A stretch of 64,000 nucleotides of DNA from an uncultured Christensenellaceae bacterium (GTDB lineage: Bacteria > Bacillota > Clostridia > Christensenellales > Pumilibacteraceae), in the NCBI GenBank assembly GCA_910588155.1, contig CAJUPB010000003.1, positions 42,983 to 106,982 of the forward strand, written 5' to 3'. Under the pieces are notes generated by a model. The model had not been told where the DNA came from. It saw nothing but the letters and a program-made list of their open reading frames with translations, and made no database searches. Shown here in pieces: positions 25,290 through 32,745 of the stretch. Position 1 is the first letter of the stretch; every line of letters starts with the position of its first letter. The translations under genes and the position numbers were made by a program.

Positions 25290-26642
25290 TTACGACGTCG
25301 GTTGTTCGGCTGCCGGCTTTCTTTCCGACAGAGGAAACACGAAGTCCAAACTGAAAATTCCGTCCTGCGTTGATATACTCATATATCCGTTATATTTTTT
25401 TGCTATGTAATCCATACTCTTGACCCCGAAGCCGTGGTAATCTTTGCTTTTGGACGTAACGGGCAAATCGCCCTCGAAAGCTATTTCTCCGTCGTAAAAA
25501 TTTTCTATATGAATGGACAGAACGTCATTTTCCGCGCGCACGTTGAGAGAAATGCAACGTCTGTCCGAGTCTTCTATTCTGCTGACGTTTTCGAACGCAT
25601 TGGAAAGCGCGTTGCCGAAAAGAGAATAGATGTCCATATCGTCCATAAACGACAAATCTTCCCCTCTCGCCACGCAAGTGAATGTTATTCTGTTCTGCTC
25701 GCAAAGCAAACTTTTTTCCGTCAGAATGACGTCTAAAATGTCGTTGCCCGTCTTTGCCACGGAATCATAGAACATTACGGCGTCCTCTATCTTTTTGATG
25801 TAAGACTCGGAAGCGTTTTCCCGCAGCGCCTGTATCTGATGTTTTAAATCGTGGCATTTGACGTTGATTAAGTCTATGTTTTCTTTGGTCAGCCTGTACT
25901 GTTCTTTCTCTCTTCGCATAAGTTCTTTCATAACCTGGACTTCGTTTTTTGCCTTGTCCTTATCGGTTATGTCGAACAGAAACACGAGTATGAACGCGCA
26001 GTTCAAAATCGCCGCCGCCGACTCGGCAATCAGCGTCAAGACGTCGCGCTGCGAATTGTCTTTCGTGAACCTCGATATGAAAATACACACGAAAATGACA
26101 ATCAAAAAGAGAAACACTTTTCCGCGCAAATCCTTGATTTCGTCAGGTGCACTGCGCTTTTTGATAAACAGAAAGTAGACTGCGGAATAGATTGCCGCAC
26201 AGCACGCAATGTCCAGCAAAAACGAAAAATACACATATTTCGAAAAGAACTCTCCGACGGGAGGAATAACGCCTATGAGAGAGGACACGTTCCACGCTAT
26301 ATGCTGCATAGCATAGCCGCCCGCGCAATAAAACAGAACCGTCCAGACCGAACCTTTATAGCTGTATTTGAATGCGGCGACGGTCATTGCGAACACCACG
26401 ACATAATACACGAATTTAAACACGGAATCTTGGAAATCGTCCACGCCGTTATACATAAACTCGCGCCCCGTCAAAATACCGTATATACCCCATATCCAAA
26501 GCGCGGTCACCACGCAGACGAGCGACGAGCCGACAAAGCGTACCCAAAAGAAGTCCCTGCGCTGCAAGAACACGGAAAAAATGAACTCTGCCGCAAGAAG
26601 TTCCAAAACCATAAGTCCGAATGCGCACAGAGACTGTATCAT
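25290..26642 (-). CDS. GHKL-type sensor histidine kinase (AgrC-like), cassette 1
   Basis: 450 residues. About six N-terminal membrane helices (residues 1-225), then a dimerisation/phosphoacceptor helix with NVKCHDLKHQI (His264), and a GHKL ATPase domain with N-box FGNALSNAFENVS and the glycine box YHGFGVKSMDYIAKKYNG. No extracellular sensor domain of size, so the membrane helices themselves or their loops sense the signal. Start overlaps the regulator stop by ATGA. No AgrB/AgrD peptide genes are present, unlike classic Agr systems. Confidence 0.9.
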   Translation of the reverse strand: MIQSLCAFGLMVLELLAAEFIFSVFLQRRDFFWVRFVGSSLVCVVTALWIWGIYGILTGREFMYNGVDDFQDSVFKFVYYVVVFAMTVAAFKYSYKGSVWTVLFYCAGGYAMQHIAWNVSSLIGVIPPVGEFFSKYVYFSFLLDIACCAAIYSAVYFLFIKKRSAPDEIKDLRGKVFLFLIVIFVCIFISRFTKDNSQRDVLTLIAESAAAILNCAFILVFLFDITDKDKAKNEVQVMKELMRREKEQYRLTKENIDLINVKCHDLKHQIQALRENASESYIKKIEDAVMFYDSVAKTGNDILDVILTEKSLLCEQNRITFTCVARGEDLSFMDDMDIYSLFGNALSNAFENVSRIEDSDRRCISLNVRAENDVLSIHIENFYDGEIAFEGDLPVTSKSKDYHGFGVKSMDYIAKKYNGYMSISTQDGIFSLDFVFPLSERKPAAEQPTS

Positions 26643-27361
26643 ACGCTTCCCCCGACATATTTTGCGAACTCCGTCATAAACGACTGTTTGCGTGAACGGC
26701 TGATGTGAAGCTGCGTTCCCTCGACTTCCACAAATTCGCCTTTCGTCACTCCCGCATATTTCAGATTTACCAAATAACCGGAATTACACCGAACAAAATA
26801 ATACGGCGCAAGTTTTTTCTCCCATTCGCCCATAGTGCTGCCCGTTATGCGGATTTCCTTGCCGCCCGTCAAATGAAACATCAGGCTGTGATTGCAAGAT
26901 TCCACATACGTTATGTCGAAAATTTTGACCTTACGGCTTTCGAAACGCGTCGCAAGCGTTACGAAAGCGTCGTTGGACTTGTGCGCTACTTTTTTGAGGA
27001 TTCGGCGGAACTTCATAAAAAAGTTGCCGTAGCTCAACGGTTTGAGTATGAAGTCGTATGCCTGCACTTCATAGCTTTCCACGGCATACTGCGCCATATT
27101 GGTTACGAAAACGATAAGCACTTCTTCGTTCTTTTTTCGTATTTCGCGCGCGGCTTCCATTCCGCTCATACCGCCCATCTGTATATCAAGGAATATGACT
27201 TCGTACGATTCGAACTCTCTGATAAAAGTTTCGGCATCGGAAAAAACCGAGACATCGAACTCTTCCGACGGCACGTTTTCCCGCTTGAACCGCTCTATCA
27301 TCGATTTCAATTCCGCGGCGGCGGCAGGCTCATCTTCCACAATTGCCATTCTGTAAAGCAA
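26639..27361 (-). CDS. LytTR response regulator, cassette 1
   Basis: 240 residues: receiver domain with acidic pocket VEDE and phospho-Asp59 (VIFLDIQMGG), Lys in FILKPL, then a LytTR DNA-binding domain ending NLKYAGVTKGEFVEVEG...HISRSRKQSF. A TTG start at 27361 is favoured because GGGAGG is five bases away; the nearest ATG is 17 bases off. It lies 36 bases after gltX and may be partly co-transcribed with it. Likely target is the GH3 gene promoter downstream (inference). Confidence 0.92.
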   Translation of the reverse strand: MLYRMAIVEDEPAAAAELKSMIERFKRENVPSEEFDVSVFSDAETFIREFESYEVIFLDIQMGGMSGMEAAREIRKKNEEVLIVFVTNMAQYAVESYEVQAYDFILKPLSYGNFFMKFRRILKKVAHKSNDAFVTLATRFESRKVKIFDITYVESCNHSLMFHLTGGKEIRITGSTMGEWEKKLAPYYFVRCNSGYLVNLKYAGVTKGEFVEVEGTQLHISRSRKQSFMTEFAKYVGGSV

Positions 27362-27397
27362 AATTTCCTCCCTGTTTCCGAACTTTTTACTTCGGAA

Positions 27398-28816
27398 TCA
27401 TAAAGATTCTTTCAGCCGTTTTTCGCACTCTTCGAGCCGTCTTGCGCATTCGTCTTTGCCCAAAAGCAGCGCCATTTCCGTCGCGCCGCCCGGCGTGACC
27501 GCCGCGCCCGTTATGCCTATGCGGAATATCCAAAGCACCTGCCCTTTTTTATATCCGCCGTCCTCCGCGATTTTTTCCAACGCCGCAGACAAATCGGCGG
27601 CTTTGACCGCCTCTTTCAGCGATGGTATCATTTTCAGCGCAAGCGCCTTGTCCGTCTTCCACTTTTTATTTACGAACTGTTCCAAATCGAATCCGTCGAA
27701 CTTGTTTAAAAACTCCGTCAGTCTGCCGACGTCGGTCAGCACCTCGCAGCGCGAATGCAAGAGCGACGACAAAAATCTCAAATCGTAGCCTTTCAGATAT
27801 TCGACTCTCTCATAGAACGGCAGCGCCATTTCGTGGAACTTGTCCTCGTCCAGCTCTCTTATATACAAAGAATTCAGCCATTTCATTTTGTTCTCGTCGA
27901 ACACCGACGGCGATTTGGAAAGTCCGTCCAAATCGAAAGCCGCTTCCAACTCTTTAAGCGTGAACTTTTCCGTGTCGTCCTTGCTGCTCCAACCGAGCAG
28001 TGCTATATAATTGACTATCGCCTCTTTGAGATAGCCTTTCTTTATAAAGTCTTCGTAGCTTGCGTCGCCGTCGCGCTTTGACAGCTTGTGACGCTCGTCG
28101 CGCATAATCGGCTGCAAATGAATGTAATTCGGCAGTCTCCAACCGAGAGCGCGATACAGCAGGTTGTATTTGGGCGTGGACGAAAGATATTCCACTCCGC
28201 GAATGACGTAGTCGATACCCATTAGATAATCGTCCACGACGTTTGCGAAATTATACGTCGGCATACCGTCCGACTTGATTAACACGTTGTCTTCCAGCTC
28301 TTTGTAGTCCACGGAAATTTCGCCGAACACGAGGTCGGTGTATGTGTCTTTCCCGCTTTCGGGAATATTTTGACGAATGACGTATTTTTCGCCCGCGGCA
28401 ATACGCCTTTTTGCTTCCTCTTTCGGAATATGCAGGCAATGTTTGTCGTATTTGACCGCACCGTCCTTATGAATCTGCTCCAACCTTTCTTTCGTGCAAA
28501 AACAATAGTATGCGTCCCCGCTGTCAATCAGCTGTTCGGCATACTTCATATAGATATCCTTTCTCTGCGACTGCATATACGGTCCGTAATCGCCGCCGAC
28601 GTCCGGACCTTCGTCGTAATTCAGACCCGCATCTTTCAGCGTGCGATAGATGATATCCACCGCGCCGTCCACATATCGGCCTTGGTCGGTATCCTCTATT
28701 CTCAAAATGAACTTTCCGCCGCGCTTTTTGGCGAAAAGATAGGCGTAAAGCGCGGTACGAAGTCCGCCTATATGCAAATAGCCCGTGGGGCTGGGCGCAA
28801 ATCTCGTTCTGACCAT
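27398..28816 (-). CDS. gltX: Glutamyl-tRNA synthetase
   Basis: Charges tRNA-Glu (probably non-discriminating in this group). Class I motifs: FAPSPTGYLHIGGLRTALYA with the HIGH-like HIGG, and HKLSKRDGD as KMSKS-like loop. 472 residues, typical. GTAAAGGAGAG ribosome site. Promoter TTGCGT-17-TATAAT lies inside a divergent region with a long inverted repeat shared with pepV. No T-box leader was seen. Confidence 0.96.
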   Translation of the reverse strand: MVRTRFAPSPTGYLHIGGLRTALYAYLFAKKRGGKFILRIEDTDQGRYVDGAVDIIYRTLKDAGLNYDEGPDVGGDYGPYMQSQRKDIYMKYAEQLIDSGDAYYCFCTKERLEQIHKDGAVKYDKHCLHIPKEEAKRRIAAGEKYVIRQNIPESGKDTYTDLVFGEISVDYKELEDNVLIKSDGMPTYNFANVVDDYLMGIDYVIRGVEYLSSTPKYNLLYRALGWRLPNYIHLQPIMRDERHKLSKRDGDASYEDFIKKGYLKEAIVNYIALLGWSSKDDTEKFTLKELEAAFDLDGLSKSPSVFDENKMKWLNSLYIRELDEDKFHEMALPFYERVEYLKGYDLRFLSSLLHSRCEVLTDVGRLTEFLNKFDGFDLEQFVNKKWKTDKALALKMIPSLKEAVKAADLSAALEKIAEDGGYKKGQVLWIFRIGITGAAVTPGGATEMALLLGKDECARRLEECEKRLKESL

Positions 28817-28837
28817 AACTCTCCTTTACCGCAGCGA

Positions 28838-28866
28838 TTGACAAAATCTCGGCGATATGGTAATAT
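28838..28866 (+). promoter_or_regulatory. Promoter of pepV
   Basis: TTGACA at 28838-28843, 17-base spacer, TAATAT at 28861-28866. Confidence 0.7.
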
Positions 28867-28907
28867 ATTCACGTCGGAGAAACACAGCTTCCGACGCGAA
28901 TATATTA
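28861..28907. repeat. Long inverted repeat in gltX/pepV divergent promoter
   Basis: Arms TAATATATTC-A-CGTCGGA and TCCGACG-C-GAATATATTA (17 of 18 positions paired) around an 11-base centre. The arms contain the -10 boxes of both divergent promoters. Confidence 0.75.
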
Positions 28908-28932
28908 TACACCAAAGCGTTGTTTAACGCAA
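28904..28932 (-). promoter_or_regulatory. Promoter of gltX
   Basis: Minus strand TTGCGT (28932-28927), 17-base spacer, TATAAT (28909-28904). Confidence 0.7.
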
Positions 28933-28950
28933 GTAAAGGAAAGGTATAAA

Positions 28951-30348
28951 ATGCTTGACGACCTCAAAGAAATAATAGCAATCGACAGTGTATATTCCAC
29001 TCCCGAAAAAAACGCGCCGTTCGGAAAGAAAGCGCGGCAGGCTCTCGATTGGTTTTTGAACAAGTCGAAGTCTTACGGCTTTGAAACGGGCGAGCTTGAC
29101 GGCTATTGCGGTTGGGCGGAAATCGGAAGCGGAGAGCGGCTCATCGGAGTGCTCTGCCATCTCGACGTCGTGCCTGCCGGCGACGGCTGGACTTATCCGC
29201 CGTATTCTATGACCGTGGACGGAGGAAGAATATACGGCAGAGGAGTCGCCGACGACAAGGGCGCGCTTGTCGCGTGTATGCACGCTATGAAAAGCATTGC
29301 CGACAGCGGCGAAAAGCTGAACGGCAGGTTGCGCATTATAGTCGGCTGTAACGAAGAAAACGGTTCGGCTTGTATGAAGCATTATGCAAAGTACGGCGAA
29401 ATCCCTGCGGCTTCCATTGTCCCCGACGCGGACTTTCCCATCATAAACAGCGAAAAAGGCATAATTTCCTATCTCGTCAAAATACCGCTCGACGGCTTTT
29501 TCAAAGAGAACATATCCGCATTTTCGGGCGGAATCAAAAGCAACGTCGTCGCCGACCGTGCGAGTATGACAATCAAAAAAGGTTCTCCCTTATGCGCATA
29601 TCTGAAAAAGCTTTCTCCGACGGACGAAAGACTGTTCAAGGTTTCGCCAATCGCGGAAGCTCTCATAACGGACGGTCACGACTTCAAAGATTTTTCCATT
29701 TGCGACGAGAACGGCAATATCGTAATCGAAGCCGCGGGAATTGCGGGGCACGCTATGGACCCCGAAAAAGGCGACAACGCGATTTGGAAACTGTTTTGCA
29801 TTCTGAATGCCGTCGGCAAAGCCTTCCCGTCGCAAGTTGCGGAATCGGTGTTCGAAAACGTATGTTCGCCTATGTGCTGCGAAAAAATCGGGTTCGGGTG
29901 CTGTGACGAGCAGTCCGGCGACACGACCTGCAATCTCGGTTTGGCGTACATCGATAACGAATGTCTGACGCTCGACTTGAATATACGTATACCTATAAGC
30001 TGCGACAAAAATTCCATAGAAAAGCTTTTGGCGAAAAAGCTGCCCGAAGGTACGAAAATCGAGGAATATATGTACTCGCCCAATCTTTTCATAGACAAAA
30101 ACGCGCCGCTTGTCAAGACGCTTTTGAAAGTATATGCCGACTGCACGGGCAACGACACGTACTGCCTGCACACGGGCGGCGGAACTTATGCGAAAGAACT
30201 TCCCGGAGCGGTGGCGTTCGGCCCCACTTTCCCCGACACGGTCACGAATCTGCACAATACAGACGAAAGTCTGCCCGTCGCGGAATTCGAAAAACTGTTC
30301 GATATCTACCGCGCGGCAATGCTGGCGCTGGACAAAGCCGCGCTGTGA
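28951..30348 (+). CDS. pepV: M20 dipeptidase PepV
   Basis: Zinc dipeptidase releasing amino acids from dipeptides in the cytosol. Metal and catalytic motifs: LCHLDVVPAGDGW (His, catalytic Asp), YGRGVADDKGALVA, GCNEENGS with the general base Glu, PDADFP, and the last zinc His in CLHTGGGTYAKELPGAVAFGP. 465 residues, as in other PepV. A weak promoter for the following thioredoxin may exist, but the two genes are only 56 bases apart. Confidence 0.93.
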   Translation: MLDDLKEIIAIDSVYSTPEKNAPFGKKARQALDWFLNKSKSYGFETGELDGYCGWAEIGSGERLIGVLCHLDVVPAGDGWTYPPYSMTVDGGRIYGRGVADDKGALVACMHAMKSIADSGEKLNGRLRIIVGCNEENGSACMKHYAKYGEIPAASIVPDADFPIINSEKGIISYLVKIPLDGFFKENISAFSGGIKSNVVADRASMTIKKGSPLCAYLKKLSPTDERLFKVSPIAEALITDGHDFKDFSICDENGNIVIEAAGIAGHAMDPEKGDNAIWKLFCILNAVGKAFPSQVAESVFENVCSPMCCEKIGFGCCDEQSGDTTCNLGLAYIDNECLTLDLNIRIPISCDKNSIEKLLAKKLPEGTKIEEYMYSPNLFIDKNAPLVKTLLKVYADCTGNDTYCLHTGGGTYAKELPGAVAFGPTFPDTVTNLHNTDESLPVAEFEKLFDIYRAAMLALDKAAL

Positions 30349-30404
30349 TTAAAACGCCGCTTTAAACGCATATTAAAAATATAATCGGTAAAGGAGATAT
30401 AACA

Positions 30405-30713
30405 ATGACAGAACTCAACGAAAAAAGTTTTTCCGAAGAAGTGGAAAACAGCCCCGTCCCCGTACTCGTGGATTTTTGGGCGCCCTGGTGCGGACCCTGC
30501 CGTGCGCAAACGCCGATACTCGAAACGCTGGCAAACGAGGTCGGAAGCGCGGTTAAAATCGCAAAAGTCAACGTCGACGAGGAAGAGAATCTCGCGCGGC
30601 GTTTCGGTGTTATGAGCATTCCCACTCTTATAGTATTCAAGAACGGAAACCCTGCGGCAAAAGCCGTCGGTCTCCATTCGCTGAACGACTTGAAGCGTTT
30701 AATCGAAGCTTGA
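30405..30713 (+). CDS. trxA: Thioredoxin
   Basis: 102 residues with the redox motif FWAPWCGPCRAQTP, the cis-Pro segment MSIPTLIVFKNG and standard length. GTAAAGGAGATA is a strong ribosome site. Cytosolic dithiol reductant. Followed by a very long hairpin. Confidence 0.97.
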   Translation: MTELNEKSFSEEVENSPVPVLVDFWAPWCGPCRAQTPILETLANEVGSAVKIAKVNVDEEENLARRFGVMSIPTLIVFKNGNPAAKAVGLHSLNDLKRLIEA

Positions 30714-30720
30714 CCGCAAT

Positions 30721-30804
30721 AAAAAAGAGCGTCTGAATGAAATGCACCTCCAAAAGTTTTGTGTGACTTTTGGGGTGCATTTCAGAAAAGATGCCCTTTT
30801 TTTA
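30721..30804. terminator. Very long imperfect hairpin (bidirectional terminator)
   Basis: TGAAATGCACC-T-CCAAAAGT pairs with ACTTTTGGGGTGCATTTCA, flanked by GAGCGTCT / AGATGCCC and A and T runs, giving an ~84-base stem-loop between the convergent trxA and amidase genes. Confidence 0.65.
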
Positions 30805-31299
30805 TTCTTTGTCGGTTTGCCGCACGCCCTCTATGTGAATACAGCGTATCTTGTCGTACGAATATGTGGAAAGAGGTCTGTCCAGAGCGTCGTATGTATG
30901 CGCGCATACGAGGATATGCCCGCGGCGAAAGCCAGTGACTATCGGCGTGTGATAAAAGTCGCCCGTTGCCCGACCGAGCTGAACAAAGTCGCCGATTTTG
31001 ACTTCGTCCAAATCAATTTCTCTGCCGAAAGGTCCGTTGCCCTTTACGTTGCCGACAAGAAAGTTGTAAAAGTATTCCACTCCCGTCCAAGACGCCGTGC
31101 GCTCCTCGGCATTTATATAATACCAACCGAACGTCGGCGTGAAGTTCATAACTCCGCTGCCGGCATAGAGACACTGCGACGCGTAATTCGTGCAATCGCC
31201 GCCCAAGTCGTTGAAATCGAAATACATCGGATTCCTTTTCAGCGCCCATTTTTTGGCATACTCGACGGCTTTGAGTCTGTCGTATTCTTTGATAACCAT
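30802..31299 (-). CDS. Putative amidase (amidase_6 domain) protein
   Basis: About 165 residues. Matches the amidase_6 pattern: YDRLKAVEYAKKWA start, DFNDLGGDCTNYASQCLYAG with the likely nucleophile Cys, FGWYYIN, and the His-containing YHTPIVTGF. These cysteine-type domains are usually in secreted Bacillota proteins, but no signal peptide is present here. Start is uncertain: ATGs at 31299 and 31326 both lack a ribosome site; I chose the one just before the domain. Some spore- or wall-related role is possible but not shown. Confidence 0.75.
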   Translation of the reverse strand: MVIKEYDRLKAVEYAKKWALKRNPMYFDFNDLGGDCTNYASQCLYAGSGVMNFTPTFGWYYINAEERTASWTGVEYFYNFLVGNVKGNGPFGREIDLDEVKIGDFVQLGRATGDFYHTPIVTGFRRGHILVCAHTYDALDRPLSTYSYDKIRCIHIEGVRQTDKE

Positions 31300-31340
31300 A
31301 ATACAATGTATGCTACAATTTATCATTCGGTAACATTAAA

Positions 31341-31374
31341 GAAATTCCGTGTGCAATATTGCGCACGGAATTTC
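31341..31374. terminator. Hairpin upstream of amidase gene
   Basis: GAAATTCCGTGTGC / GCGCACGGAATTTC stem with AATATT loop. It could end the minus-strand CBM remnant or fold in the amidase leader. Confidence 0.55.
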
Positions 31375-31463
31375 CGTTTAAGGTCAATATTCGATTATGG
31401 CTTTAAGCATTGCTCTTCTTTTTCTTCGAGTGACGAAAATCTGTGATTGCAGTCTTAAAACAA

Positions 31464-31496
31464 AAACAGAGCGCACGAAGTTCGTGCGCTCTGTTT
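31464..31496. terminator. Near-perfect palindrome hairpin
   Basis: 16-bp arms AAACAGAGCGCACGAA / TTCGTGCGCTCTGTTT around a single G, 18 bases after the remnant's stop on the minus strand. Confidence 0.65.
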
Positions 31497-31514
31497 CGCA
31501 GTTTATTATTTTGT

Positions 31515-31973
31515 TTACGCAGAGACCGTTCTCAAACAGATACTTCTCAAATTTCCCGTAACATAAGAGTTGTAACCGTTTTTGATTAACGTCTTGAATC
31601 CGATTGTGAGAGTGTGCTCTCCCGCAGAAACATTCATTGCCCCTATCAGCCTTTCTTCGAACGCCTCCCAATTTCCCGTGTCGTTCGGGGACAATTTCAC
31701 GCCGTCGTCTATTTCGACTTCGCGTCCGTCTATTTTTACGATTATGACTTGATTGAGCTGTTCTTCCAGCATCTTGCCGCCTTTATAATACCCGTTTGCG
31801 ATATCCAGCACAATGGATACCTTTTGAGCCGCCGCCGAATCGAACTTTACCTCGAACACCGTTTTTTCATTGAGATTGCCCCAATATCCGCCTGCATTGA
31901 GAGTTCCGTTTCCCGCCGTCTTACTTATATCGGTATGCGCAAAGTGGGATATTGTACCCCCCCCCGCACTTTG
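31515..31973 (-). pseudogene. CBM-like protein remnant
   Basis: The frame is open from just after a TGA (31976-31974) to the stop at 31515. Its only likely start is a GTG at 31859 (114 residues) without a ribosome site. Protein-like sequence continues upstream of that GTG (ISHFAHTDISKTAGN, then AGGYWGNLNEKTVFEVKF), showing that the gene was once longer. The fold pattern resembles the first domain of the lipoprotein at 20231-21943. I read it as the tail of a degraded companion protein, now preceded by a C9 tract. Phase-variable expression is an alternative. Confidence 0.5.
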
Positions 31974-31977
31974 TCAA
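31951..31977 (-). promoter_or_regulatory. Promoter-like element with C9/G9 tract in its spacer
   Basis: Minus strand TTGACA (31977-31972), AAGTGC plus nine G, then TACAAT (31956-31951). The spacer is 15 bases with nine G and would be 17 with eleven. Confidence 0.5.
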
Positions 31978-32149
31978 GTATTTGGCAACAAAAACTTTTT
32001 AAATAGACCGAAAAATAAGGTTATTCGACTTTAATCACTCATTAAAATACGGCGCTCGGCGCAAAATCCGTTTCTAAAAACACGGACGGTGCTTGGGAAA
32101 ACTGTTTCGGCGATAGATTCGGCTGTCGTTTGCAAAAAGCGCATACGAA
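31974..32149. other. Intergenic stretch, no gene seen
   Basis: A/T-rich DNA between the CBM remnant and the ferritin terminator. No supported open frame or RNA. Confidence 0.4.
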
Positions 32150-32176
32150 AAGCGGCGCGAGTAATTCGCGCCGCTT
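32150..32176 (-). terminator. Ferritin gene terminator
   Basis: AAGCGGCGCGA / TCGCGCCGCTT stem with five-base loop followed on the minus strand by TTTTCG. Confidence 0.8.
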
Positions 32177-32199
32177 CGGCTGTTTCAAATTATAACGTT

Positions 32200-32718
32200 T
32201 TACATTGCGGGACCCGTTGCCGACGGGGTGTAGACTCTCGCGGCAAGCTCGGCATTAAGCGCGTACAGACCTTTTGCGTCGCCGCCGAAAAGCTGCATTT
32301 TCTTCAAGAGGTCTTCCGCATTCTTTTCCTCCTCTCCCTGTTCCTTTATGAACCAATCGAGGAATTGCATCGTCTTGAAGTCTTTCATAGCGAATGCTTC
32401 CGAATAGATATTGTTTATAAGCGACGTCACGTACTGTTCGTGTTCGTAGCCGGCATTCAGGGGGTCGACGTTCTTCTCGAATTTCTTGTCCGGCTTGGCT
32501 ATCTTGTCGAAAGTCACTCTCACGCCGTTGTCGATGAGATAGCGGCGCATCATCATTGCGTGGTCGCGCTCTTCCTGCGCCTGAATCTCGTACCAATGCG
32601 CAAAGCCGTCCAGCCCCGCGTCGGCATAGTAATTCGCAAAATCGAGATACAGATATGCCGAATAGAGTTCCTTGTTTACCTGCTCGTTTACGAGCTTTGC
32701 TATTTTTTCGTTTATCAT
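32200..32718 (-). CDS. ftn: Ferritin
   Basis: Non-heme bacterial ferritin, 172 residues. It forms iron-storage shells in the cytosol. Ferroxidase residues lie in NEQVNKELYSAYLYL and YEIQAQEERDHAMMM; further conserved blocks are YADAGLDGFAHW and FIKEQGEEEKNAEDLL. GGAGG ribosome site. It follows the Na/Pi transporter gene by 27 bases and is probably co-transcribed with it, ending at a strong terminator. Confidence 0.96.
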   Translation of the reverse strand: MINEKIAKLVNEQVNKELYSAYLYLDFANYYADAGLDGFAHWYEIQAQEERDHAMMMRRYLIDNGVRVTFDKIAKPDKKFEKNVDPLNAGYEHEQYVTSLINNIYSEAFAMKDFKTMQFLDWFIKEQGEEEKNAEDLLKKMQLFGGDAKGLYALNAELAARVYTPSATGPAM

Positions 32719-32745
32719 AATTTACCTCCGTAAAATTTTTTTCGA

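Noticed and set aside
28817..28950. T-box leader upstream of gltX
   Set aside because: No specifier stem or T-box consensus; only a short leader with a symmetric dyad.
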